From Epiperipatus broadwayi (lineage: Eukaryota > Onychophora > Udeonychophora > Euonychophora > Peripatidae), in contig JAQFVV010012396.1 of assembly GCA_028023455.1 (NCBI GenBank), positions 9,586,085 through 9,650,084 of the forward strand: a stretch of 64,000 bases of DNA, given 5' to 3'. The position numbers were made by a program, and so were the translations under genes. The notes beneath the pieces are model-generated. The model saw only the letters and a program-made list of their open reading frames with translations, was not told the DNA's origin and made no database searches. The number at the start of each line of letters is the position of its first letter. Position 1 is the first letter of the stretch. Positions 1 through 9,916 of the stretch are shown here, in pieces.

Positions 1-1663
1 TTTTATTTTGGAACTGTTTAGACATTTTTACGAATGGAAGATAATATGAGATTTTTGCAATTATGATCATGTTGAGGAGGCCAACCTTTCCATATAATGA
101 AAGGTATACTCTAGAGAGTGACGTGGTGATGGCTTCAGTTGAATGGAGGATTGCATCTTGAATCTCTCTTGCCATTGCAGTTGGTGTTTTGAAGATTGGG
201 AAACCTAGGTATCTTTGGGGTTTTGCAGAAAAGGGAGAGTTAATTTGTTTACCAGACATAATCTTCCAGATGGAAGATTTGTTAAAGTTTATTTGTAGGC
301 CAAGTTTTGCTGTATTTCTGTTTAAGATGTTCATGAGATGGGGAAGGTATTTAATGGTGGGAAGAACAACCATGATGTCATCTATGTATGCAAATACATT
401 GAAGTTTTTATTGAGAGAGGGAAGGAAAATTTCAGGGAGGTTTTTTTCTATATCCATCAGAAGAGGGTTGATGTATGCTGTGAAGAAAAGGGCACTGAGT
501 GGAGATCCTTGAGGGATCGACTTGTATGGCTTGAAGCCTGGTGTGATCTTGCCATCAAGAGAGAGAAAAATCTCTCTGTTGTTGAGCAGATTGCTGATCA
601 TCTGAACAATCCCGGCTGGAATGTCGCATTCCAACAGAATATCCAGGAGGATATTTATCTGGACTGAATCAAATGCTGCCACAACATCCAGCTGGACAGC
701 AATAGGTTTTGATTTACGATGTCCTCTGATGTAATTGAATAGTGCAGTTACATTGGACATAGCATGCGAGGTTGATGATCCCTTTTTTCCATATTGGTTT
801 GACAAGATATGGCTAAGGATTTGAGTTTGGATTTGATCTTTAATGACTGACTCAATTATCTTGATAAGCAATGGGGTCATGGAAATTGGCCGGATATTGT
901 TAATGTCGTTTAGTGGTTTTGCTTTTTTAATAAAAGGCATGAGTGCCACTGGGTAAAGATCTGTTATGTTTCTGTTGCCGGAGGCTAGGTGATCAATCAT
1001 TTTTTTAATAATTGGCACAGTGAATTGACTGAGGTGTTTGAGAAGGAAATTTGGGATGCCATGAAGGCCAGGATGAACGCTGTCAGGGAGAGATGTTATC
1101 TTTTTGATTTGGATTTCTGTGATGCCATGTTTGCCGGGGTCACCAGCATCCAACCAGCTGTTTATAGGAGGAGTGACATCTTTTTGCATTAATTGGCAGA
1201 ATTTTTTGCTGATGTGCTGCATCATTGGAAAGCCAACGAGATCGGTTCCATTAGAATTAATGAATAAGGGCGTGATTTGTTTTCTATTGTACCCCAGTGC
1301 CCATCTAAGGTAGTCTCTCGTCCAGCAGTGTTGTTGTGCTAAGAAGCATTTGGCTCTTCTGATGGATATATATTCTGCAAGGGACTTTTGCTTGATTTTG
1401 TAGAGATTTTTAAGGAAGATGATTTTTTCTGTATTTGTGAAATTTTGCTGTAAAGCTTGAAGTTGTATATTAATGTCTGTTAGATCATTTAGAAGGCCAT
1501 TAGGTCCTTTGATTTTCCTGGCGTGGTGATTTAATATGGATTGTAGTATTCCGATGAAGGAAAACCAGCCCTCCTCAGCAGGAAGAGAAAGGATGGTTAT
1601 TTTCTGGAAAAGGATGTATGCCTCAGATACTATCGCTTCGGTCATATTTGATTGGGTGATCAT
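1..1663 (-). CDS. LINE reverse transcriptase domain (ORF2, C-terminal part), continues past the window
   Basis: Copies the element RNA into DNA at the nicked target. One minus-strand frame is open from 1663 to position 1, about 550 codons. The frame shows LDVVAAFDSV (complement of about 661-690; first catalytic Asp), IPQGSPLSALFF (about 480-515) and the YIDD catalytic box (complement of 377-388), followed by a thumb-like region with YLGFPIF. All core catalytic residues I looked for are present, so this copy is fairly young or was under recent selection. The first ATG in frame is 1663, overlapping the endonuclease stop as ATGA. An in-frame TAA lies 10-12 nt upstream at 1675-1673, so the frame cannot extend further. 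In related LINEs the endonuclease and RT form one protein, so a one-base indel between 1675 and 1660 is the simplest reading. Confidence 0.85.
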   Translation of the reverse strand, partial: MITQSNMTEAIVSEAYILFQKITILSLPAEEGWFSFIGILQSILNHHARKIKGPNGLLNDLTDINIQLQALQQNFTNTEKIIFLKNLYKIKQKSLAEYISIRRAKCFLAQQHCWTRDYLRWALGYNRKQITPLFINSNGTDLVGFPMMQHISKKFCQLMQKDVTPPINSWLDAGDPGKHGITEIQIKKITSLPDSVHPGLHGIPNFLLKHLSQFTVPIIKKMIDHLASGNRNITDLYPVALMPFIKKAKPLNDINNIRPISMTPLLIKIIESVIKDQIQTQILSHILSNQYGKKGSSTSHAMSNVTALFNYIRGHRKSKPIAVQLDVVAAFDSVQINILLDILLECDIPAGIVQMISNLLNNREIFLSLDGKITPGFKPYKSIPQGSPLSALFFTAYINPLLMDIEKNLPEIFLPSLNKNFNVFAYIDDIMVVLPTIKYLPHLMNILNRNTAKLGLQINFNKSSIWKIMSGKQINSPFSAKPQRYLGFPIFKTPTAMAREIQDAILHSTEAITTSLSRVYLSLYGKVGLLNMIIIAKISYYLPFVKMSKQFQNK

Positions 1664-2364
1664 CGCATGGTTTTACCAGGTCCATCAATACGTGCAGGGA
1701 TTGAAATAGGTGTAAGTTGTAAGATTAGAGCCATATGATCAGAGAAAGCAACAGGGGCCAAGGTTGCATCAAGGTTGAAATGGAGGTCTGGGGTGTAGTA
1801 AACCAAATCAATCAGGGACTTTTTAGTTTTAGTATAGAAAGAGTAGGCTTTGGGAGGGAAGAAGCCCTCTCCACACATTAATCTGTGATTTATTAGATGC
1901 AAAAATCTCTTGTTGAAGTCATTGTATGTGGTGTTAAAGTCTTCCAGAAGAATAGTAGGGGAGGCTCTGTTAGCATTGATGGCATTTAGGATGTGGATTA
2001 TTTTTAGATATTGAAAGGTGTCTTTGGCTGTATATATATAAGCTATGATGATCGGATAATCCCAATAGTCTATTTCTATGATAATAATATTGGCATCTAG
2101 GAATAGAATGCTAAAACTGTTTGGTGGGGTTGACTTGCTGAGAAGAATACCGACTCCACCTGAAGCAGAATGGCCTATGGAAAATCTAGTAAATCCGAGA
2201 GTTGAGAGAAGAGATAGTATTTTATGATCGGTCTTATGGTGATATTTAGTTTCACCCATAAGAAGTATATGAGGGGAGCAGAGCGAGAGCCAGTTTTTAA
2301 TAGCTAGAACTCTATCAATTGAGTTGATGCTGCGAATGTTAATGCCAGCAATTTTGCAGAACAT
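1660..2364 (-). CDS. LINE apurinic-like (APE) endonuclease domain, 234 aa
   Basis: Nicks the chromosomal target to prime reverse transcription. The protein has the order expected of APE-type LINE endonucleases: an N-terminal GINIRSIN run (Asn site), GETKYH with the metal-binding Glu near residue 38, SGGVGILL, EDFNTTYNDF in place of the usual GDFN box, LIDLVYYT, and the terminal SDHMALIL with the Ser-Asp-His signature. About 230 residues is the normal size of the domain. The ATG is 6 nt beyond the ORF1 stop. It ends at a TGA overlapping the ATG of the RT frame. The GDFN to EDFN change may reduce activity. It is probably the N-terminal half of a single ORF2 now split by a frameshift. Confidence 0.82.
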   Translation of the reverse strand: MFCKIAGINIRSINSIDRVLAIKNWLSLCSPHILLMGETKYHHKTDHKILSLLSTLGFTRFSIGHSASGGVGILLSKSTPPNSFSILFLDANIIIIEIDYWDYPIIIAYIYTAKDTFQYLKIIHILNAINANRASPTILLEDFNTTYNDFNKRFLHLINHRLMCGEGFFPPKAYSFYTKTKKSLIDLVYYTPDLHFNLDATLAPVAFSDHMALILQLTPISIPARIDGPGKTMR

Positions 2365-2370
2365 GATAGA

Positions 2371-4030
2371 TTAATCCAAACCATCCTCAGCAAAGTGTAC
2401 CAAGTCAATGTGGGACATCTCCATGTTAATGAGGTCTGATGTTGTTTGGCAATCAGAGTCTTGTGATTGAATTTGTGGATGGATTGGTGATATAGTTGTT
2501 GGTTGAGGAAATGCATTCGTGAAGTCTTCGGTGTCTGATGAAGTAGTGTAATCTGTCTGAGATTCGTCAGAAGGATCAATGGTATCAATGGCTGTAGGAT
2601 CCATGTTTTTCCTCTTTTTTTCTATGGATTTGCGAGGCTTTGTGCTTGATATATCTGAAATTTTTTTGTTAGAGGGTGGAGGTGAGTAATGTATCAGATG
2701 GGCGCTATCATCACCAGAGCTTGATTTATCTGAATGAATTGATTTTCTTTTAATTTTCTTATTTGTATTTTGGGTATTTGTTGTGTCGGTTTTTTGAGGG
2801 TTTTGAAGTTTAATAGTGTTTTTTCATTTTCCTGTTCTTTTGATAAAAGTGTTTTTTTATTGTTATAGGAATTTGTTTTAAATTTTAGACCTGAGTCATT
2901 TTCGGTTTGCTATAACTGTTGGGAAACATTAACTATGCTGACTTTCGGGTTGAGTGTTTGATAGATCTTTTCATCTGGATGGTTAATTATTGCAGGAGTT
3001 GAAGAATTGAGGACAGTTTGTGGATCACTTTGTTTAGGTTTACTGGACTTAACTGACCCAAATGAAGATGTATCAATGGTTTTAGGCTGGGTGGGAGTTG
3101 TTATGGATGGATTGTTTTGAAATTTTTTGAGTGTATTTTCTTCATCGCCTGTATTTTCCTTGCTCTTGTCAGGTGATTTGGTCATATTGCCTTCTTTTGT
3201 ATCAAGAGTTTGGCCTAGTATTGTTTCTCGGGGATTAGTATAATATGTATCGTATGTATGATCTTTAGTCTTATCGGTTTGAGTGATTGGTTTAGGCGCA
3301 GTATCTGTAATTGCTTGGATCTCTGATTCACTACTATTAGTGTAGAGGTTGTCGTTTGTTCTTTCTTGAATATTTTCATTTTGAAAGATAGGTTTGGATG
3401 TGAAAGGGTTTGTTGGAGGATTTATTTGAATCAGGTTGTCTGGGTTTGTGAGGTTGCTGATTGAATTAGGCCCATGTGGTGATTGTCTATTTAAGGATGT
3501 GAAAGCCGTGTTAGTAGGTCTACCAGGACATCTGTGAACTTTATTCTTTTTAATACCACAGTGTGTACATATTCTTGCTGCACAATCTTTAATGAGGTGT
3601 GTTCTTTGAAGCAGAAGAAACATTGTGGATGTACTCCCCTGAAAGTCAAAACCATAGGAGAGCCTCTTGCAGTAATAATAGTGGGTATATCAGTGGGTAT
3701 AATGTTTTTCTTCAATGTAAGTGTGAAGATAACTGTATTGGACAGGATTTGATCTTCACAGTGAGGGTTTAATAGGTGTTTAAATTTGCTAACTGAACCA
3801 TAATTAATAAGGATGTCTTGTAGTTCTTGTTCTTTCAAGTGGGCAAGGCAGTTTTGGATTCTGCCGGATAGTGTAACAGGACGGTTTATATCTATGGAGC
3901 ATAGTATAAAATTTCCTAAAGATCTGTATTTATTTTTAAAGTTCATACGATCTGCCCACGTTTTAAACTCAACGATAACAAAACGATTCCCAATAGCCTA
4001 TATAAATAGTTTGCTAACTACTACAGCGAT
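2371..4030 (-). pseudogene. LINE ORF1 (gag-like zinc-knuckle nucleic-acid-binding protein), frame-disrupted
   Basis: RNA-binding ORF1 of the LINE, now spread over three frames. From its start side: about 4030-3491 reads AIGNRFVIVEFKTWADR then a long hydrophobic/basic region, ending in GVHPQCFFCF. The frame then shifts to 3623-2910, which carries the rest of the CCHC-type cluster (a Cys/His run, then ICTHCGIKKNKVHRCPG) and a long Ser/Thr/Pro/Asn-rich stretch. A third frame, about 2830-2371, has a lysine-rich segment (KKIKRK, KPRKSIEKKRK; possible nuclear targeting) and an acidic tail ending EDGLD. An in-frame TAG near 4000 precedes AIGNRF. At least two frameshifts and one stop make this copy non-functional. 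Confidence 0.75.
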
Positions 4031-4039
4031 AAGTCGTTA

Positions 4040-4850
4040 ATCTTAGCCATAACAAATCAACAATGTGCTCTATATAAGTTCCCTCTAGAACATCTATACA
4101 GTCTAATCAATCAAAAACAATTAGGCAGAGGCATTCATATGATTCTTAATCATCCCAATGACCGCTATGTTATCGTTAATTCTTTACTGTTAATTGCAGA
4201 CTTATTGATAGTATGAGGGTTATTTTATTTTTTATTTCTCTGTCTAGATTTCTTACTCTCTTTTTACATCAGTTTCTGAAAATTCTTTGTCAAAATTTGT
4301 TTCATCATAATTGTTCTCACTAGAATTTTCTGAATCCTCATAAAAATTAGAATTTATGGACAATACTCTATCAGAGACAATCCAGAACTTGGGAGTATTA
4401 TTTGGAATATCATTGATATCTTATAAGAGAGAGCTATCAGTAGTTTTTCATAGGAATATGTTATCATCTTTCAGATCCAAATATAACTTTCAATGTGTAA
4501 AAAAATGATTTTCAAGTGATAATTTTTCAGTCTTTTCATATTCAATTTATTATTCTGTTGAGCAAAAATTACTTTCCTTTTAATCAAGTTACTAAAGTCT
4601 TTGATTATTCTTTTTAGTTAATTCACTAATACCCTCAGTAATATGTCAATAATTAAAAGTCCAAATAAATAATTTTAGTATGTAATAGATATTAAAATTT
4701 AATACCACTAATATATATTTCTAAAAAGCTTTTATAAATCCAAAGTTATCTATAGTTAGCATAAGACTAATGTTACTAAAATATATATTATTGTCCAAGT
4801 TTTTAATTTTAATGCAATAATCATTTTTATCTTGGAGTACATTAGTTTAT
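4040..4850. other. AT-rich spacer
   Basis: No gene, RNA or repeat recognised; low-complexity AT-rich sequence with many stops in all frames. Confidence 0.5.
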
Positions 4851-4859
4851 AATTTTTTC

Positions 4860-5225
4860 AATAATCTATACTTGTAAATAAGTGTTGCACATGTGCTTTA
4901 GATTTTAACTATAAAATGAATGAATACTAACACTTCAAACACATGATAAAGTCTTTGGAAAAGATAGAATGGCCATCTATCTTTTCGAACCCAAATGTTT
5001 TTATATGGGCAAATTTTAAGTGTTTGAAAGTGAGAGCATGAAGATATTAAATAATGACTTTAAATTATTTTTACATGCTTGAATGAATGACGCTGGTAAA
5101 ATTTACTAGAATTTACGATATGTCATTCTTATTTGAAATTAAATGTATGTAAATAAGTCAATTATTTTGTATAGCGTGATGTTTATAAACTGTAATATTA
5201 CAATAATCTATGCTTGTAAGTGCTA
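4860..5225. repeat. decayed copy of the 47 kb fold-back element
   Basis: Shares with 47017-47281 the segment around ATGAATACT...CACTTCAAACAC and the loop block GGAAAAGATAGAATG..CCATCTATCTTTTCGAACCCAAA followed by ATGGGCAAAT. Near 5180-5215 it also carries the tail sequence TTTATAAACTGTAATATTAC, in the opposite orientation to the right-hand tail of the 47 kb copy. The arms are much diverged, so the hairpin is no longer complete. It shows that the 47 kb hairpin is a dispersed family and not a unique local palindrome. Confidence 0.7.
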
Positions 5226-5229
5226 TTAT

Positions 5230-6660
5230 AATATGAATGTTTTTATCTTGACTACTAACTATAATATAGTATATTAAAAGTCATTGTGTTGGGTGTGTTC
5301 TTTCCTAAACAAAGCATTTGGGATAATTATTCTAGGTACTGTGAAAAATTCAATGTTAGCTAATTATTTGAGTTTACAGCACAAATACCATTATTTTGAT
5401 CAATTTTTGTTCTAAGTTACTAACTTGTACTATAAAATCTTCCACCAAAACAAGTAGTCTTTTATTGGTATTGAGATAATAATGTTATTCACTACTAGTA
5501 TGAGTAAATAAAATGACCATAGATATGATTGCACAAACTAAATTATAATATTATTAGACATTCATTAATCATCAAGGTAGATTTTGCATCAAATCTAACA
5601 CCAATCAGTCTCCTTTCACTGGTCAATATCTTTTCCAAAAAAATGTAGCTATCTACCTATCTATTAAATTATCTTGAACTAAAAAAGATTTTTACTAAGA
5701 ATAATTATATCAATCTTAAATTTTGAGAGCTCCTCAGTTACTAATGCTGTCATCTATACTAATCTTGAAGAGTTTGTTTTCATAAACTTATGCCATTTTA
5801 TATAACGTTATATAAACATTTGATATTGATCATGTATTATTTATATAATTTTTCTCTTATTAAATGTTCGTATTAAATCAAAGAAATTGCAATAAATCTC
5901 AAATTTGTTTTCAATCTAAGATTTATTATTAAATGAGAGTCATCTAATGTATGGAGCAGATTTGAATTAAAAATTGTGCCTTAAACATATTTGTTTTTGC
6001 TAATTTTTTTTACAGATTAAGAATGACTATTCAGAACAATAGAAATATACCTCATTTAGTAATAATAATAATTATTATAATAATTAAAGCTGCGTAGAAT
6101 TTTTATAATTCTATGCGTTGATGTATCTAACTATAAATGCATATATATTATACTATATATATATAATTTTTAAATACAGCTGGTGAATTGTTTGCACAAT
6201 ATATACGATTAAAATCAAGAATAATAATGAGTAATAATCCACCCAAAAGCTGAATTATATATTCAAATTTCAGTAGTAATTTGATTATATTATAGTTTTT
6301 CTAGTTGAAAATATTTCTTGAATTTATAGTGTACATATTTCTTTAATCTTTTGCTTTTTATCCTCCCTTTCTTTACATATAACTTCAACATTTTAAGAAT
6401 TAAAATTATAGTCATTTTTTGTGCTTAAGAAATATCAATGTGTATACAGCATTAATCTTTGATTGGTTACACTGATGTCATGTGTAATTCTTCCCATGCA
6501 AGTTTGCTCTTGTCTCCCAATAATAAATTAAAGGTCAGTTATAATTGTCACATTTGATGGTATATACCAGTTATGTATGCTCCTTAGCATTAAACGTGAT
6601 TAATTATTAACTAATTTGTTTAGATTAATAGGTGAACAGAATTCCACACTAAGATCCTTC
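5230..6660. other. AT-rich spacer
   Basis: No coding region recognised. A polypyrimidine-AG at about 6003-6016 resembles a splice acceptor but leads into no convincing exon. Confidence 0.4.
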
Positions 6661-6674
6661 ACACAAATATATAT

Positions 6675-7740
6675 ATATATATATGGATGATGTGTTTATT
6701 TGTGGAAGTCATGATATAATATATGATTCATTTAATGAATTAAATCAGATTAAGGATTTTAAAGTGAGTTATAACACAAGAAATATGTAATGAATTAAAA
6801 TTTTTGAACATTAAAGTTATATGTAATAGATAGAATTTGGATTATTTTATGACAATAAAACTAATTGAAACTAGAGGATTTAACCCAGATGAATCAAATG
6901 TACATATAAGTCATAAATTATCAGGATTAAAGTCATTCTTATTTTGAAATGAAAAATTATGCAAGTATTCTAGACAAAATAAAAAAACGTAAATTTATTT
7001 GTTAATGATTTGTTGAAAATTGGTTATAATAAAAATATTATTACTTATACTATTAAAAAATTTAAAAAGGGACAATATAATAAAACTAAAAATAATATCA
7101 AGATGAAATGGATTGCAATGCTATTTATATCAAATGAACAAGTTTATCAGAAAGATTTATATTGTTTGTGCAAAATATGATTTTTTTCTTGAGAAATAAT
7201 ATAAAATAGATTAATAAGAAATTCTAAAAGCAAAAATTTAAGTTTGAATCAAAATTGTATTATATATAAATTAATATGTAAATGTGGCTTTCAATACATC
7301 AGATAATGTAGATGTACATTAGAAAGAAAAAAAAAAGAAATCCTTTTGTATAAAAGAGTTCAAAAAGATAGACAATTAAAAGATGAAAATAAAGCTTCAG
7401 CATCTGTTATATTTGATCACAATAAAACTTGTAAATAGAATCTAAAGTTGATTATAAAAACATAAAAATTATACAAATTGAATGTTGCCACAATAAATAA
7501 AAAATAAAAGAAACTATATTAATTTCAAGAAATCATCAAGTATTAATGAATCATCAATCATCAAACAATAAAATAACAGAATTGTGGGAGAGCTGAATAG
7601 AATTATGGGAGTTATAAACTAATGTTTCATTTTGATTATTCAACATTATATCATTATATAGTTAAAAGCAATATAGTCGAAAGTGCTTCTAACAGAATAA
7701 TTTAAATTATATGAATATTACTGTATTCAATATATATCAA
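6675..7740 (+). mobile_element. Penelope-like element relic (RT palm to 3' tail)
   Basis: A heavily mutated PLE. After a short (TA)n run the translation shows YMDDVFICGSHD, the RT catalytic box (6683 onward), then a stretch resembling the PLE thumb (EFGLFYDNKTN). Around 7250-7330 it reads NCIIYKLICKCGFQYI and a Cys/Leu-rich continuation, equivalent to the PLE GIY-YIG endonuclease (VYKI-CxCxxxYIG pattern). Next comes ASASVIFDHNKTCK, matching the other PLE relics here. Many stops and frameshifts are present. The tail at 7676-7695 carries GTCGAAAGTGCTTCTAAC, shared with the other PLE tails in the window. Confidence 0.75.
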
Positions 7741-7797
7741 GTTGAATTTTATATATATTTTGAGAGAATACAGGTATCAAAATTAATATTTTAATAT

Positions 7798-7818
7798 ATA
7801 TGTGTGTGTGCGTGTCTT
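7798..7818. repeat. TG-rich microsatellite
   Basis: Short (TA)/(TG)n run, interrupted by CG. Confidence 0.8.
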
Positions 7819-8599
7819 TAACACAATGGCATATTAAATTCACAACATTGAAAACTATGATTTATTCTGATTTTTCTCAATCAATGAACCAGTAATGTTA
7901 TAAAAGTTTTTATATCTGATTTTAGTCATGAATATGATACAAACATAGAGATTTTGTTTTGGAATTGAATTAATCAATTACTTGACTAGAATATTTAAAG
8001 AATAGAAAGCATATAGTTTACTTAATTTCTAGTCCAATCTGAAATGTTTAATTTTATTTATATTTAAGAATTGTTTTAAGATTAGCTTCATAAAAAAAAT
8101 CCTGATTACATTATATATGTTTAAAATATAGATTTGTTTTTCATTCCTAAATGAATAATGTTTAAATGTAAATAGGAAATATTACACATCTATAAATTGA
8201 ATGAGGCTGACTTTATGTCATCACTATCATCTGAATGAGAGCCTACATCAGGCTAAAATATTAGAATAACCTCATTATTTGGCTAATACATTTGAAAATT
8301 AAAGAAAATGTAATTTAATTTATTTAATTTCTATTCTAACTTTAATTGTTTAATTTGATGTACATAGAAATTGAGTTAATCGATGTGTTTATGTACAATT
8401 AAAAAACAGATAAAATAATCTTTAACTGGGGTTTAAAGTTTATATATGACAGGATAATCTCTAGTTTAATAATTGATTGGTGATAAGCATTAATGTATTT
8501 ATCTAAAATGGATGGGGTCAAATTTGTGAGTGCAAGAAATCTGACACTTGTAACTTGAATACAAGTATAATTTATATAGTTAGAGTATAGATGTAATTG

Positions 8600-8980
8600 T
8601 AAGAGATTTGAATACAAACTTTCAAGTTCCCTTCAAATATCCACTCTATCTCATATAACTGATACACATGACCACGCACATGTGAAAAAGATAAATGATC
8701 TCTAATGCATGTATTTTGTGCTAATCCAGCATTTATCAGTTGGTCCAGATTATCATCTCCCACACATACATATATAATCAGTTTTAACATAGATTGAGCA
8801 CTGATTATATATATGAATGGGAGATGATGATTTGGACCAACTGATGAGTGTTGGTTCAGCATGAAATATGTATATTGAAGATCATTTATCTTTTTCACAT
8901 GTGTATAATCATGTATATTAGTTGCATAAGATAGAGTGGATATCTGAAGGGAATTTGAAGGTCTGTGTTCAAATCCCTTA
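8600..8980. repeat. head-to-head pair of a SINE-like repeat (large hairpin)
   Basis: Left arm 8600-8782 is the inverse of right arm 8801-8980, with an 18-nt spacer. The arms look about four-fifths identical. In the right arm, close to its end, ATAGAGTGGATATCTGAAGG followed by GTGTTCAAATCCC resembles a tRNA D-arm/A-box and a TpsiC/B-box (GGTTCAAATCC). The end runs into TATATA. A single copy of the same unit lies at 49108-49285, so the unit is a dispersed repeat. Two short open frames on either strand here are by-products of the palindrome. Confidence 0.8.
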
Positions 8981-9260
8981 TAATTATATATACATAATAA
9001 TAAATATTAGCACAATAATAAATTTTACTAAAATTCTCTCATGGTTTCATCTATTAACAAATAGACTATCCCAAGTGAAAGCCATTAACAAAAAAAAATA
9101 CACATAAAAACAGAAATAAGCTTCTCATAATTCTTCAGAAACTACCCACTTTTAATATTAAAGAAAGTTTTCATAAAGAAGGGTTTCCCTCTTTTCTTCC
9201 TAGCATAAGCTTGTGGTTAAGACCTGTAGAGGTCCTTACCATCGAATTTTGCAGATGCTT

Positions 9261-9300
9261 ATTCCTAAAGGTTACAGCCTTAGTAAATATTATCTATACA
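9261..9300. repeat. dispersed hairpin-bearing repeat, copy 1
   Basis: CTAAAGGTTACAGCCTTAG forms a short stem (CTAAAGG/CCTTAG) around TTACAG and is followed by TAAATATTA. The same arrangement recurs at 24401-24440 and 35814-35850 with compensated stem changes. Confidence 0.5.
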
Positions 9301-9857
9301 ATAGTAGGTATAAAAGGGCCAGATACTTTTAATGATTACAACCAAGCATTCAAATATGGAATGTGTAAAACTTAAAATTTTTTCAGGTTTCAACTATTTA
9401 GATTTTTTTTTTCAAATAGCAGACTTTATAGTTAATCTAGTTAGCCATTCAGTTATTAGTTAATAATATAAATATCTAGTTAATTTTAGCTAGAAACAAT
9501 AACATAAAACTGCTAAAATTCTTACCACCTGGAACTTGGAAACCTAGTGTGGAATGACCTTTTTATATAATTATATTTTTGAAAGGCTGTTATTGAGATC
9601 TTTGTTCTACAACTGCCTTTAACAGCTGTTTTATCACTGACACACTCACAATCGTATATAAAACATCTCTAAATCAAATTATTTGGTTTTAAAAGTTGTT
9701 TTTATTTATTTGTTTCTATTTAAAATAGCATCAAATATATATAGAATTATAATTTTTAATAAAATCAAATACTTTTGTCAAACCTCATGACAATAAGTAA
9801 TAAAATAAATACAGTTGTTAATTAATGATCAATGTACTCCTATTAGTTATTTAATAT

Positions 9858-9863
9858 TTTATT
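9858..9863 (-). promoter_or_regulatory. candidate polyadenylation signal AATAAA for ASB gene 1
   Basis: AATAAA on the minus strand about 54 bases after the stop codon of the ASB gene at 9917. The position fits a short 3' UTR, but the motif is common by chance in such AT-rich DNA. Confidence 0.4.
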
Positions 9864-9916
9864 ATTTAATTAAAAAATAAAAAAATACAAAATTGCTTAA
9901 TAACGTAAAAGTTGGT

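Larger units (their letters stand above)
1..4030 (-). mobile_element. LINE (non-LTR retrotransposon), gag-EN-RT, partial at left edge
   Basis: A minus-strand non-LTR retrotransposon. In transcription order it has a gag-like ORF1 with zinc knuckles (about 4030 to 2371), an APE-type endonuclease (2364-1660) and a reverse transcriptase (1663 to beyond position 1). ORF1 stops at 2371 and the next ATG is at 2364, a 6-nt gap typical of compact LINE dicistrons. ORF1 has several frame changes, while the RT frame is open throughout the window. The 3' UTR and tail lie off the left edge, so element length and target-site duplication cannot be seen. The gag layout (a basic/hydrophobic stretch, then the knuckle after a GVHPQCFFCF-like run) recalls L1/Tx1-group ORF1 proteins; that clade call is tentative. 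Confidence 0.88.

Noticed and set aside
189-1313. Plus-strand open frames of 67-109 codons
   Set aside because: They lie opposite the open minus-strand LINE RT frame and carry no domain; shadows.
3534-4040. Plus-strand open frames opposite the LINE ORF1
   Set aside because: Shadows of the gag-like frames.
8399-9107. Short open frames of 61-108 codons
   Set aside because: Produced by the SINE-like hairpin; both arms give similar nonsense peptides.
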